NCBI GenBank assembly: GCA_029265255.1
Contig: JAJUJQ010000004.1
Coordinates: 1-64,000 of the forward strand
Source: Spirochaetota bacterium
GTDB lineage: Bacteria; Spirochaetota; Spirochaetia; Treponematales; Rectinemataceae
Reading direction: 5' to 3'
DNA: 64,000 bases
This document shows positions 1 to 7,970 of this stretch, in pieces. The notes beneath the pieces were generated by a model. It worked only from the letters and a program-made list of their open reading frames with translations, ran no database searches and was not told the DNA's origin. The first letter of the stretch is position 1. Each line of letters begins with the position of its first letter. The translations under genes were made by a program, and so were the position numbers.

Positions 1-1
1 G

Positions 2-1474
2 CCCTATGTGGATCCCTTGATGCTGTTCAATGATATCAGGCTCACAAAGGATCTTACCACCAGCCCGCTTCTGGGCACGCTCAAGGAAACCGACAGCCAG
101 GAAGGAGGGAGCTACATTTTCTTCCTCAAGCAGGCGCAGCCGAAATTCAGGATCGTCTACCACCCGAATGGCGCGACCGGGGGGGCGCCTCCCACCGATC
201 GCAACGAATATGAGGCAGGTAGCTTGGCGCTGCTACAAGCCCCTGGTTCTCTGTTTCGAGCAGGGTATGAGTTTGCGGGATGGAACACACAACCTGATGG
301 CTCCGGAACCCAATATGGAGCAGGAACCTCTATTCCAATACCAGGATCCGATATCACGCTGTACGCGCGATGGGTGCCTGAAACCACTTTCAAAGTCATA
401 TACGATCCCAATGGCGCGACCAAAGGCAGCGTACCGATCGATGCGCGTTCTTATAAACCAGGGAGTGCCGCGTATGTGCTGGGGCCTGGAGCGCTGGAAA
501 AGGATGGCTACACTTTTGCCGGCTGGAACAGCCGCCCTGACGGCCTGGGCACCGCATATGTGTCCGGAAACACTATCACCATCTCACAATCAAATGTCAC
601 TCTGTACGCGCGATGGGTGCCTGCCACATATAGAGTTACCTATTATTCAAATGGATTCACAGCAGGTTCTGTGCCTATAGACACCAAACAATATCATTTA
701 GCCGAAAGAGCGATTATCGCTCCTGCGGGAACCATGAAAAAAGAAGGGTATGAATTTGTTGGATGGAATACCAGAGCGGATGGCCTTGGTCATACTTATA
801 AACCAGGGGAAGCCATTTACGTATACAATAACATCGAACTTTATGCTCAATGGAAAGAGCTTGTGGTTGTGAAAAGCGGATGGATTGATTTCTCCGATAT
901 CCCGCCTAATTGCGATATCTATCTTGATGGAGTATATCTGAGAAGTATTTCATCATACTATAAGCAAAGGAATTGGGAGGATGTAAATGCCGGCAGCCAT
1001 AAGGTTGAAATTGTTTTTTACTATCCTTCAACCACATCTGCCGCCTTTTATGAAATGCTTGAAGTCAACGCCGGAAAAGCTATCAAACCAAAAGAAGTCC
1101 TGAGACAATTCGCTGATTATCTTGAAGAACGAAGAAATGAGGCGCAGGACTATATTCAAAAAACAAAATCCAGAAACTCAAAATTCCTGACAGGGCTCGC
1201 GGGAATTGGCGCTGGCGTATTCTGTTTTATTCTTGGACAATCCGCGTATGACCAATATAAATCGGCAACTGACCCTTCGACCATTTCTACTTTCCGCAGT
1301 CAAGCTGAATTCTTCAGCGGAGCTACTGTCGCGTCGCTGGCATTAGGGGCTTTCTTCACGATTCAAGTACCAGGGATAAAAATTCCTCCTGCCCCACAGA
1401 CTGACGGCACACCCATTGAGCAATATATTGCTGACCTTGACGCAATGATTCAGCAAGTGAGGTCTAAATTATAG
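2..1474 (+). CDS. InlB B-repeat protein with PEGA-like domain and C-terminal membrane segments (5'-partial)
   Basis: The reading frame is open from the first bases of the window (a GTG sits at position 8), so the true start probably lies upstream. Three tandem InlB B-repeat (Listeria-Bacteroides repeat) units follow each other at about residues 47-125, 126-205 and 206-285. Each carries the GY-F-GWNT...YARW pattern typical of this beta-grasp fold. Next comes a segment resembling a PEGA domain (IYLDGVY, then VNAGSHKVEI), and near the C-terminus two hydrophobic stretches (around GLAGIGAGVFCFILG and ATVASLALGAFF). Such proteins are usually surface or periplasmic and bind ligands or cell-wall material. 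The exact role is unknown. A 22-bp stretch is identical between repeat units one and two, pointing to recent repeat duplication or homogenisation. Confidence 0.75.
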   Translation, partial: PYVDPLMLFNDIRLTKDLTTSPLLGTLKETDSQEGGSYIFFLKQAQPKFRIVYHPNGATGGAPPTDRNEYEAGSLALLQAPGSLFRAGYEFAGWNTQPDGSGTQYGAGTSIPIPGSDITLYARWVPETTFKVIYDPNGATKGSVPIDARSYKPGSAAYVLGPGALEKDGYTFAGWNSRPDGLGTAYVSGNTITISQSNVTLYARWVPATYRVTYYSNGFTAGSVPIDTKQYHLAERAIIAPAGTMKKEGYEFVGWNTRADGLGHTYKPGEAIYVYNNIELYAQWKELVVVKSGWIDFSDIPPNCDIYLDGVYLRSISSYYKQRNWEDVNAGSHKVEIVFYYPSTTSAAFYEMLEVNAGKAIKPKEVLRQFADYLEERRNEAQDYIQKTKSRNSKFLTGLAGIGAGVFCFILGQSAYDQYKSATDPSTISTFRSQAEFFSGATVASLALGAFFTIQVPGIKIPPAPQTDGTPIEQYIADLDAMIQQVRSKL

Positions 1475-1852
1475 GGGGCACTATGATTAGTAAAAAGGTA
1501 AAGAAGAATCATGACTCTAGTAATAGTAGAGTGTCCCCCTCTTCGTTTGGACCATTGATAATGAACCATGAGAGAAAGGAACGGGGAACAACCGCAGTGA
1601 TGCGCCGCGAAGCGGAAGGGAGAAAATTTTTTCGTAAATCCTTGATTCTCAAGAAAGACAGGAGGGTGTGTACCGGTGGATGGTGGCAGGTAGGGGCCTC
1701 ATGAACGCGTCGTGGAATTCGCCATTCAAATTCCATTTATCGAACTGCCCCAGAGGCGACAAATCGATAGGATCTCCATAGATAATGAGTATGGGAACAC
1801 ACTTAAAGGTAACATTTGGCAAACATGAATTGGCTGATTGGAGGAAGCCATC
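1475..1852. other. Intergenic stretch without a supported gene
   Basis: No convincing gene is visible here. A 73-codon open frame (1483-1704) has a basic, low-complexity product without a recognisable domain, and an overlapping antisense frame of similar length exists, so neither is called. I see no clear hairpin with a T-run after the upstream gene and no strong -35/-10 pair before the lipoprotein at 1853. Confidence 0.5.
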
Positions 1853-2653
1853 ATGAGAAAAGGCGTTCGTATTCCATACATTGTTGCCGCAGCGATTCTT
1901 CTCGCGACTGTCTCATGTGATAGCAGCTTATTTGGCGAGTTTGACAACCCCCTTGATCCGCAATCGCAATATTATGTCGTTGTCTATGACAGCAATGGGG
2001 CGACGGGTGGGAGTGTACCGGGAGATAGCACTAAGTATCTGCAGGGAGCGACGGTCACGGTGCTGGGGAACACCGGTAACCTCACAAGGACGGGGTACAG
2101 TTTTGCCGGCTGGAACACGAAGGCGGACGGGACCGGCACAAGCTATCAGGCGTGGAATACCTTTGTGATGGGTTCGGCGAATGTGACCTTGTACGCGCAG
2201 TGGACACCTAACAATATTAAAAATGTTGCACTGAGCTCCATGGGTGCTACTGCTTCAGCAATAAGTGTGGGTACATACCTTGCAGGCCCACAATATGCAT
2301 CGTATGCCATAGATGGAAACCCAAATACATCCTGGGCGAGTAATTGGGATATGCCTGCCTGGCTGCAAGTTAAATTTGATAGAACGTATACTATTAGCAA
2401 AATCGGCGTATGGTGGGACTATCATCGCCATGATTACATCATCAAGCTTTCTACTGATGGAACAACTTGGACTACCGTTAAAACTGGCGTATCAAACATT
2501 ACAGAAGGATCGCCCCCTGTTCACGAGGAATTTTCTATATCACCACGAAGCGCCAGATACATAAGGATTGAAATTACCTCAACATCAGCACCTAGCTCTC
2601 ACATTTTCCAATCGATAGTTGCTGAAATTGAAGCCTACACCAGCGATATCTAA
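1853..2653 (+). CDS. Lipoprotein with InlB B-repeat and F5/8 type C (discoidin) domain
   Basis: The start is set at the ATG at 1853, preceded by GGAGG at 1840-1844; a longer TTG-initiated frame begins inside that ribosome-binding site. The product starts with a basic N-terminus, a hydrophobic run and a lipobox ending in VSC at about residue 22, so it should be a lipid-anchored envelope protein. One InlB B-repeat follows (GYSFAGWNTKADG...LYAQW). A C-terminal discoidin/F5-8C-like carbohydrate-binding domain comes next, seen in YAIDGNPNTSW, WLQVKFD and SARYIRIEI. The combination suggests binding to glycans or polymers outside the cell. It shares repeat type with the neighbour upstream, so the two may form one surface-protein locus. 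A strong hairpin follows at once. Confidence 0.8.
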   Translation: MRKGVRIPYIVAAAILLATVSCDSSLFGEFDNPLDPQSQYYVVVYDSNGATGGSVPGDSTKYLQGATVTVLGNTGNLTRTGYSFAGWNTKADGTGTSYQAWNTFVMGSANVTLYAQWTPNNIKNVALSSMGATASAISVGTYLAGPQYASYAIDGNPNTSWASNWDMPAWLQVKFDRTYTISKIGVWWDYHRHDYIIKLSTDGTTWTTVKTGVSNITEGSPPVHEEFSISPRSARYIRIEITSTSAPSSHIFQSIVAEIEAYTSDI

Positions 2654-2657
2654 TATA

Positions 2658-2691
2658 TACGCCCCAATTATTTAATTATAATTGGGGCGTA
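2658..2691 (+). terminator. Strong hairpin terminator after the F5/8C lipoprotein
   Basis: A perfect 13-bp inverted repeat (TACGCCCCAATTA, 8-nt loop, TAATTGGGGCGTA) lies 5 bases after the stop codon and is followed by an AT-rich tail. It may act in both directions. The remainder of the gap to 2965 shows no gene. Confidence 0.75.
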
Positions 2692-2964
2692 TTATATATT
2701 ACTTATAAAAAGCAGCCAATATTTTGAATCTGCAACTACTTTTGTCTAACAATCATTTAATATAAGCATCCGGAGTCATCAATGATCATACATGACAAGA
2801 CCACTGATCGCTTTGCTTCTATGCAGATAATGCAGTTATATATTTTCTCGGCTTCGTTTTTAGCATCATGACTCTCAACAAACTTTATTGAAAGAGGAAA
2901 TGACCACATTTTCCCCCGCACAATCTGCAGATCAAACGCTGGTTGGGTACTATAAGGCCTATTG

Positions 2965-3381
2965 CTAAGCATTTCTTGCGCGGGAATATACATTCCCGCA
3001 TTCCCCGCACACACCCGTCGCATAGAATGTGTGCGAATGAATGCGCAAACCGCGCTCATGCCCCATATGCACAACAAGCTCGTCGAAACGGCACTCTCCG
3101 AGATCGATGAATCGATGGCAGACTTCGCAATGAAACCAATGGCGGTGGCGCGCCGGCGCGTCTCCATGCTGCGAGCACATCGTGTAATACCGCTCGGTGC
3201 CATGCGCGTCGCAATGAAGCACAAAGGAATCGAGGTAGCCCTTGTCCTCAAGGTAATGCAAGGCGCGGTACACAGTGGCCGTGTCGTGCGTTCCTCCCAA
3301 TGCCGCCGAAAGCTGGCGAGCCGAAATCGGCACGTCCATGCGCGAGAGGTATTCGAGCACCTGGGCACGCGCTCGGGTCAT
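2965..3381 (-). CDS. zur: Fur-family zinc-responsive regulator (Zur-like)
   Basis: This is a 138-residue Fur-family protein. The start at 3381 (MTRARAQVLEYL) gives the usual family length and overlaps the end of znuB by 4 bases; a longer frame adds only an atypical Arg/Gly-rich extension. The N-terminal winged helix has AALGGTHDTATVYRAL. The dimerisation domain carries HWFHCEVC and CGECGN, the two CxxC pairs that hold structural zinc. Being last gene of znuA-znuC-znuB-zur makes a zinc-sensing repressor the best call rather than Fur or PerR. It probably represses its own operon through the inverted repeat at 6114-6136. Confidence 0.85.
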   Translation of the reverse strand: MTRARAQVLEYLSRMDVPISARQLSAALGGTHDTATVYRALHYLEDKGYLDSFVLHCDAHGTERYYTMCSQHGDAPARHRHWFHCEVCHRFIDLGECRFDELVVHMGHERGLRIHSHTFYATGVCGECGNVYSRARNA

Positions 3382-4253
3382 GGTCGGGCCTCGCGCGCGC
3401 GGCGCTTCGCAAGCCTGTCGGCCAGCACTTTGCCGGCAGAGCTTGCCAGAAAGACCGCCCCGGCCAGCAGCACGATCACCGCACCCGCCGGCAGGTCCCA
3501 GTTCCACGAAACCGCGAGCCCACTCACCGAAAAAACAATCGACAGAAACACACCCTGCACCATCATCGTCGCCAAATTGCGCACATAGTACCCAGCGGTT
3601 CCTGCCGGCAACGTCAGCATGGCGATCACCATAACGATACCGACAAAAGTCTGCAAAAGGACAATGGACACAGCAATAATCGCCAACAGCGCGAGCGAAA
3701 TAGCCGTAACCGGCACCCCTTTCGTCGCCGCAAATTCCTCATCGAACGAAGCAGCTTCAATATGGCGGTAGTAGCGCAGCACCAGCAATACCACCACCAC
3801 GTCGAGCCCCGCGAGCAGCAGAATATCCCGTCTGGTAACCAGAAGGATATTGCCGAACAGATAGCTCATCGGGTCCGTATAGCCAGGGGTCTTCGCGAGG
3901 AAAACCACGCCGAGGCTCATCCCAATTGCCCACAGCGCGTTGATGACCGTGTCTTCCCTCTGTTTTGCCTTGAGCGATACCAGACCGATGATGATCGCTG
4001 AGGCCACCGCGAAGACCATCGCTCCCGCCAAAGGGGTCAGCCATACCGGTCCTCCTCGCGAGGCAAGAAACAGCGCCAATCCGATCCCTCCGAGCACTGT
4101 ATGCGAAATCGCCCCTGCCAGCCCCGCGATCCGCCGCACCGTCACCAGCGCTCCCAGTATCCCAAACAGCAGCGACGCCAAAAGGCTTCCGATCACGGCA
4201 TTACGCACAAAGGGTATGGCGGGATCCAGAAGCGCCGCAATAAACCCGCTCAT
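3378..4253 (-). CDS. znuB: Zinc ABC transporter permease ZnuB
   Basis: A 291-residue multi-spanning membrane protein of the ABC-3 metal permease family, forming the channel of the ZnuABC importer in the inner membrane. Family features are the AGLAGAISHTVLGGIGLAL segment early on and GIVMVIAMLTLPAGTAGY near the C-terminus. The ATG at 4253 is chosen because it follows GGAGG at a good distance and overlaps the znuC stop (ATGA). Its own end overlaps the zur start in the same way, so the genes are translationally coupled. Confidence 0.9.
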   Translation of the reverse strand: MSGFIAALLDPAIPFVRNAVIGSLLASLLFGILGALVTVRRIAGLAGAISHTVLGGIGLALFLASRGGPVWLTPLAGAMVFAVASAIIIGLVSLKAKQREDTVINALWAIGMSLGVVFLAKTPGYTDPMSYLFGNILLVTRRDILLLAGLDVVVVLLVLRYYRHIEAASFDEEFAATKGVPVTAISLALLAIIAVSIVLLQTFVGIVMVIAMLTLPAGTAGYYVRNLATMMVQGVFLSIVFSVSGLAVSWNWDLPAGAVIVLLAGAVFLASSAGKVLADRLAKRRAREARP

Positions 4254-5092
4254 GTGGCATCCTCCCTGCAACAGGCATCGTCCGGCAATTCGATATCATG
4301 GCGCACCCGTGCCACCTTGCCCCCATACAGTTCCTCCGAAGCGTCGGAGGCCGGTTCGAGCGCATGCCGGTGAACATTGTGGGCCTCCTCGCGATTCTGA
4401 CCGACACAGAGAACGGTATCCGCGAGCGCTGAGACGAAATCTGAATCATGCGTGGCGATCAGCACTGTGGTCGTACCTTTAATACGCGCCATGACCTGGT
4501 TGAATTTCCGTTCGCTCTCGATGTCCATGTTTGCGGTCGGCTCGTCGAGGACAAGAAGCTGCGGGTGCCCTACCAGGGCGCGGGCTATGAGCACCCGCCT
4601 CCGCTGACCTCCAGAAAGGGCGGCAAAGGGCCTGTCCTTCAGATCGAATACCTCCGCCTGCTGGAGTGCCCACGCAATATCCTCTTCTTTCTGATGACGG
4701 GCAATCGGCGAGAGCCCGAACAGCCTGCCCATTCCGACCACCTCCTCCACACGAATAGGAAACGACACGTCAAATCCTGAGTGCTGTGGAACATAGCCGA
4801 TCGAGCCGGTACGCCTGCGGGGAGGGGCACCAAATACCAGTACCGACCCTCGCGTCGGCTCGAGCAGGCCGACAATCAGCTTGAGCAGCGTGCTCTTCCC
4901 TGCCCCATTTTTACCGGTCAGCGCGACAAATTCACCCCGATGGACATGAAACGACACATGTTCGAATACCGCCGCTTCCCGATACCGGAATCCGAGATTC
5001 CGGCACCAGACCGCGACTTCCTCCGGAGCGTGCGGAAGCGCCTGCTCGTTGAAGGAAGCCTCACCTGTGTCAGATCGCGTCAGTCCCTGCAT
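4250..5092 (-). CDS. znuC: Zinc ABC transporter ATP-binding protein ZnuC
   Basis: An ABC ATPase of 280 residues that powers zinc uptake. Walker A (GKNGAGKST) lies near residue 60, the signature LSGGQ near 159, Walker B (LLVLDEPTANMD) near 180 and the switch histidine in IATHDSD. The start at 5092 is preceded by a purine-rich GGGGGCGG stretch; upstream in-frame codons give an unlikely leader. The C-terminal ~45 residues contain several His and two adjacent Cys (HNVHRHALE, DDACC), which may bind metal. It overlaps znuB by 4 bases and follows znuA by 57 bases. Confidence 0.9.
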   Translation of the reverse strand: MQGLTRSDTGEASFNEQALPHAPEEVAVWCRNLGFRYREAAVFEHVSFHVHRGEFVALTGKNGAGKSTLLKLIVGLLEPTRGSVLVFGAPPRRRTGSIGYVPQHSGFDVSFPIRVEEVVGMGRLFGLSPIARHQKEEDIAWALQQAEVFDLKDRPFAALSGGQRRRVLIARALVGHPQLLVLDEPTANMDIESERKFNQVMARIKGTTTVLIATHDSDFVSALADTVLCVGQNREEAHNVHRHALEPASDASEELYGGKVARVRHDIELPDDACCREDAT

Positions 5093-5149
5093 GATTCCGC
5101 CCCCTTTGCTGCAGCGCGGTTCAGTGTCATCGCCAACCGCCGCCACTCC

Positions 5150-6088
5150 TCATTTGCCCGCGGCAGCCCGAAGCGCTTGCCCGATCCGCGAAATATTCGC
5201 GAGCCAGTCTGAAGCCAGCGGGTCAATAGGAACCACCGCCGCCCCGATCGCCTGCGCAATCGCCTTCGCGGCACTCTGTGAAAACTGCGCCTGCACAAAC
5301 ACTGCCCGGGCTTTCTCTTTCTTCGCCAGCGCGATAAGCGCCGCGAGCTCCTTTTGGGTCGGCTCTTTGCCGCCCACCTCGACCGCCACTTGCCGTATCC
5401 CAAAATAATCAAGAAAATAGCCAAAAGAGGGATGGTAGACGAATACATTGCTGCCAGAGAGCGGCGCAAGCGCGGGCTTGAGCCCTCGGTACACTTCTTC
5501 GGCCTCCCTGAGATACCGATCGAAATTATTTCGATATACCGAAGCGCCTTGCGGGTCGAGCGCAATCATCGTGTCCCTGATCACCTGCATTTCGGCCTTT
5601 GCGGACTCAAGCCCGAGCCATGTATGGACATCGAACCCTTCAGCCGCCAGGTCCCCATGGCTCGAAGGCCCTGCTTCAGCATGCTCGTGGGTATCCTTTT
5701 CGGCCTCGCCCGGAGCCAATCGCCTGAACTGCACCAGAGAGGTGACATCGACAATGCGAAGCTGAGGATACAATGATCTGATACGCGGTTTCAGCGCCCG
5801 CTCGAACTCAACGCCGATCACAAACCAGACATCCGCTGTGCCCAGTTCCGCCAGCTGTCGGGGTGAAGGTTCAAAGGCATGGGGACTGGCCCCAGAAGGC
5901 AGCACAACCTGCACGGTCGACCGCTCACCCGCGATTCTCATCACCCATTCCTGCATGGGAGGAATGCTCACCGCGACGCGCAGAGGACCACCGGATTTGG
6001 GGGCCGCGTGCGTCGGCGCTGCCACGATCACCTGCAGAGCCAGCAGCAGGCCCGCGATGACACACCTAGCCGTTCCAGTTCGCTTCAT
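5150..6088 (-). CDS. znuA: Periplasmic zinc-binding protein ZnuA
   Basis: A 312-residue cluster A-I metal-binding protein delivering zinc to ZnuBC. The start at 6088 (MKRTGTARC) follows GAGGGAAG and yields a clean signal peptide ending near APTHAAP. Expected metal ligands are visible: His about 70 (SPHAFEPSP), His about 155 (DVHTWLGLE), His about 219 (YHPSFGYF) and Asp about 289 (IDPLASDW). A His/acid-rich loop (about 132-144, KDTHEHAEAG) is typical of zinc rather than manganese binders. First gene of the znuACB-zur operon. Confidence 0.92.
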   Translation of the reverse strand: MKRTGTARCVIAGLLLALQVIVAAPTHAAPKSGGPLRVAVSIPPMQEWVMRIAGERSTVQVVLPSGASPHAFEPSPRQLAELGTADVWFVIGVEFERALKPRIRSLYPQLRIVDVTSLVQFRRLAPGEAEKDTHEHAEAGPSSHGDLAAEGFDVHTWLGLESAKAEMQVIRDTMIALDPQGASVYRNNFDRYLREAEEVYRGLKPALAPLSGSNVFVYHPSFGYFLDYFGIRQVAVEVGGKEPTQKELAALIALAKKEKARAVFVQAQFSQSAAKAIAQAIGAAVVPIDPLASDWLANISRIGQALRAAAGK

Positions 6089-6113
6089 GCACACTTCCCT
6101 CGTAATCCCAATA

Positions 6114-6136
6114 ATTTTGCGAATGACTTGCAAAAT
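6114..6136. promoter_or_regulatory. Candidate Zur operator upstream of znuA
   Basis: An inverted repeat with 7-bp arms, ATTTTGC and GCAAAAT, separated by 9 bases, lies 26 bases upstream of the znuA start. Its size (23 bp) and place fit a Fur-family operator. The sequence match to known Zur boxes cannot be tested here. Confidence 0.45.
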
Positions 6137-6351
6137 ATACTTGTAAGCCGCCCCCGCGGCAATAGATTCCGGCATTCCAATCCACTCGGCCTTCCTGCCG
6201 AACAATCGTCACCGGCCGCGATTTCATGAGTCCTATATTTCAACCATCTTGTGTCGCTGTCCATGCGCATTTTATTGCGGGGCAATTCTTTTGTCGCGTC
6301 CGTACGGATTTTGTAGTATGATTATGATAAGAACACAAAGAAGGGGGACAT

Positions 6352-6846
6352 ATGGACGACCTGACCACCGCGATCAAAAACGCCATGAAAGCTGAAATCG
6401 ATAGCGTGACCATCTATTCGGAGGCAGCGCTTCGGGCAGATGGCGATGTTGCCGAGTTCTTTGCCCAGCGCGCGGATGAAGAAAAGCGTCACTACAACTG
6501 GTTGCTCAGTTATTACCGGGAACTCCTGGGAGGCCAGACTCCAGCAGTCAACCTGGCAGCGGAGTTGCAGGCGACCCGCCATCAGAGCCCCATTTTCAGT
6601 CAGGATTTTCTCAAGCGTGTCGCGTCCGACAGGCACGTGAGCGCAGCGGTATCGAGCGCGGTGCTGCTCGAACTCAACGCGACCGAACATTACCGGACCC
6701 TCGCCATGACTGCGAAGGATCCTCACCTCAAAGCATTCTTCAATTCAATGTCGGAATGGGAATCGCGGCATTACAGCGAATTACTGAAAATACAGGACGA
6801 ATCGCGCGAATACTGGTTCGATACACAGCATTTCAAGCCGTTTTGA
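6352..6846 (+). CDS. Rubrerythrin-like ferritin-superfamily diiron protein
   Basis: A 164-residue four-helix-bundle protein. Paired iron-ligand motifs are visible: Glu in MKAEIDSV, EEKRH in ADEEKRHYN, Glu in LELNATEHY and the ESRHY segment. This matches the rubrerythrin/ferritin-like domain, but the C-terminal rubredoxin domain of classical rubrerythrin is absent. Likely roles are peroxide reduction or iron handling in an anaerobe. A good ribosome-binding site (AAGGGGGAC) precedes the ATG. Upstream at 6317-6330 is an AT-rich TATGATTATGATAA stretch that could be a -10 region or a PerR/Fur-type site. It diverges from znuA. Confidence 0.8.
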   Translation: MDDLTTAIKNAMKAEIDSVTIYSEAALRADGDVAEFFAQRADEEKRHYNWLLSYYRELLGGQTPAVNLAAELQATRHQSPIFSQDFLKRVASDRHVSAAVSSAVLLELNATEHYRTLAMTAKDPHLKAFFNSMSEWESRHYSELLKIQDESREYWFDTQHFKPF

Positions 6847-6855
6847 GCACACGCA

Positions 6856-7857
6856 TCATTTCAGGGGGCGCACTGTCCCCCGCTCAATGATGGTGGTCGA
6901 AAGCCTGGCGGTGCGCCCCTGTTGCTTCCCATGCGCAATCCACTCGCAGACTAGGTCGGCGCTCATCTTCCCCATCTCGAAAATTGGCTGACGCACCGTA
7001 GTCAGACCGGGAATCGTATAGGCGGAAATGTCAATATCGTCAAATCCGATAATGCTGATATCGTCCGAAATACGCAGGTTCGACTCATGAAGCGCCTTCA
7101 TTGCTCCAATAGCCAGCTCGTCGGTGACGGCGAATACGGCAGTGAAGGCTTTTTTTCTTTTTAGCAAGGCAAGCATTCCTGCCCGACCAGCTTCCGGGTT
7201 GTAGGATGGCACACGGACCACAAGTTCCGGTTCAACAGAAATGCCATATTCGCCCAATGCCTGCAGGTATCCCTTTTCCCGCTGGCGGCCGAAACTGAAA
7301 TGTTCCCCAGTGATAAGCGCGATGCGGGAATGCCCCTTCTGGATCAGATAGGACACAGCCATGTGCGCGGAGCGTTCTTCTTCCACGTGGACAGCGGGAA
7401 AACCGAATTCTTCCTTTTCGAAAGTGCAGAGGGCAACCGGCAGGCCACGTTCTATCAGATATCGATAGATCGAGGGATTATCCAGCTCATGAATAAAAAT
7501 GAGACCGTCGAGCGTTTCGGCCTTGAGACGCCGAAGAAACGACTGCTCGCTCGCCTCTGTCCAACGAAGGAAGAAGAATTGGGTCTTGTATCCATGCTGT
7601 TCCAGGAAGAATTCCATGGACGCGAACAGCTGCCGCTGGAACATGTTAAAGAGGTAGGGAACAACCACGCCTATCGTAAAGCTTCGCCGCAGCACCATGG
7701 AACGGGCTACGTGGCTCTGGACGTATCCTTTTTCCTTGACGATCGCGAGCACACGCTGCCGCACCTCTTCGCGAACGTACTCTCGCTCGTTCAGAACCCG
7801 CGATACAGTAGAGGCGGAAACGCCCGCGAGGCGTGCAATATCCTTTATGCTCGTCAT
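6856..7857 (-). CDS. LacI-family transcriptional regulator
   Basis: A 333-residue LacI/GalR repressor. The N-terminal helix-turn-helix and hinge are clear (IKDIARLAGVSASTVSRVLN), followed by a periplasmic-binding-protein-like sensor domain (IGVVVPYLFN, TDELAIGAMKAL, SIIGFDDIDIS, TTVRQP). It lies divergent from an MFS permease and next to the inositol operon. It is the best candidate to bind the 27-bp palindrome at 9295-9321, whose core AAACGTTT is typical for this family. No Shine-Dalgarno is seen. A TATGAT hexamer (7866-7871) ends 8 bases before the ATG, which suggests a leaderless transcript. Confidence 0.88.
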   Translation of the reverse strand: MTSIKDIARLAGVSASTVSRVLNEREYVREEVRQRVLAIVKEKGYVQSHVARSMVLRRSFTIGVVVPYLFNMFQRQLFASMEFFLEQHGYKTQFFFLRWTEASEQSFLRRLKAETLDGLIFIHELDNPSIYRYLIERGLPVALCTFEKEEFGFPAVHVEEERSAHMAVSYLIQKGHSRIALITGEHFSFGRQREKGYLQALGEYGISVEPELVVRVPSYNPEAGRAGMLALLKRKKAFTAVFAVTDELAIGAMKALHESNLRISDDISIIGFDDIDISAYTIPGLTTVRQPIFEMGKMSADLVCEWIAHGKQQGRTARLSTTIIERGTVRPLK

Positions 7858-7970
7858 GCGACACCATCATAGCGCGTTTGAAAGGATTCTACCATAGCGG
7901 ATCTGGCATGGCTTCCGGCCCTGCGGCCTCAATTGACGCGATGCGCCAGCCTCAACAGAATAGGCACATC

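Noticed and set aside
1483..1704. 73-codon open frame between the two surface-protein genes
   Set aside because: Basic low-complexity product, no domain, only a weak start context, and an antisense frame of the same size overlaps it.
2965..3381. PerR or Fur as identity of the Fur-family gene
   Set aside because: The gene is coupled to znuACB and has both CxxC pairs; a zinc-sensing role is better supported.
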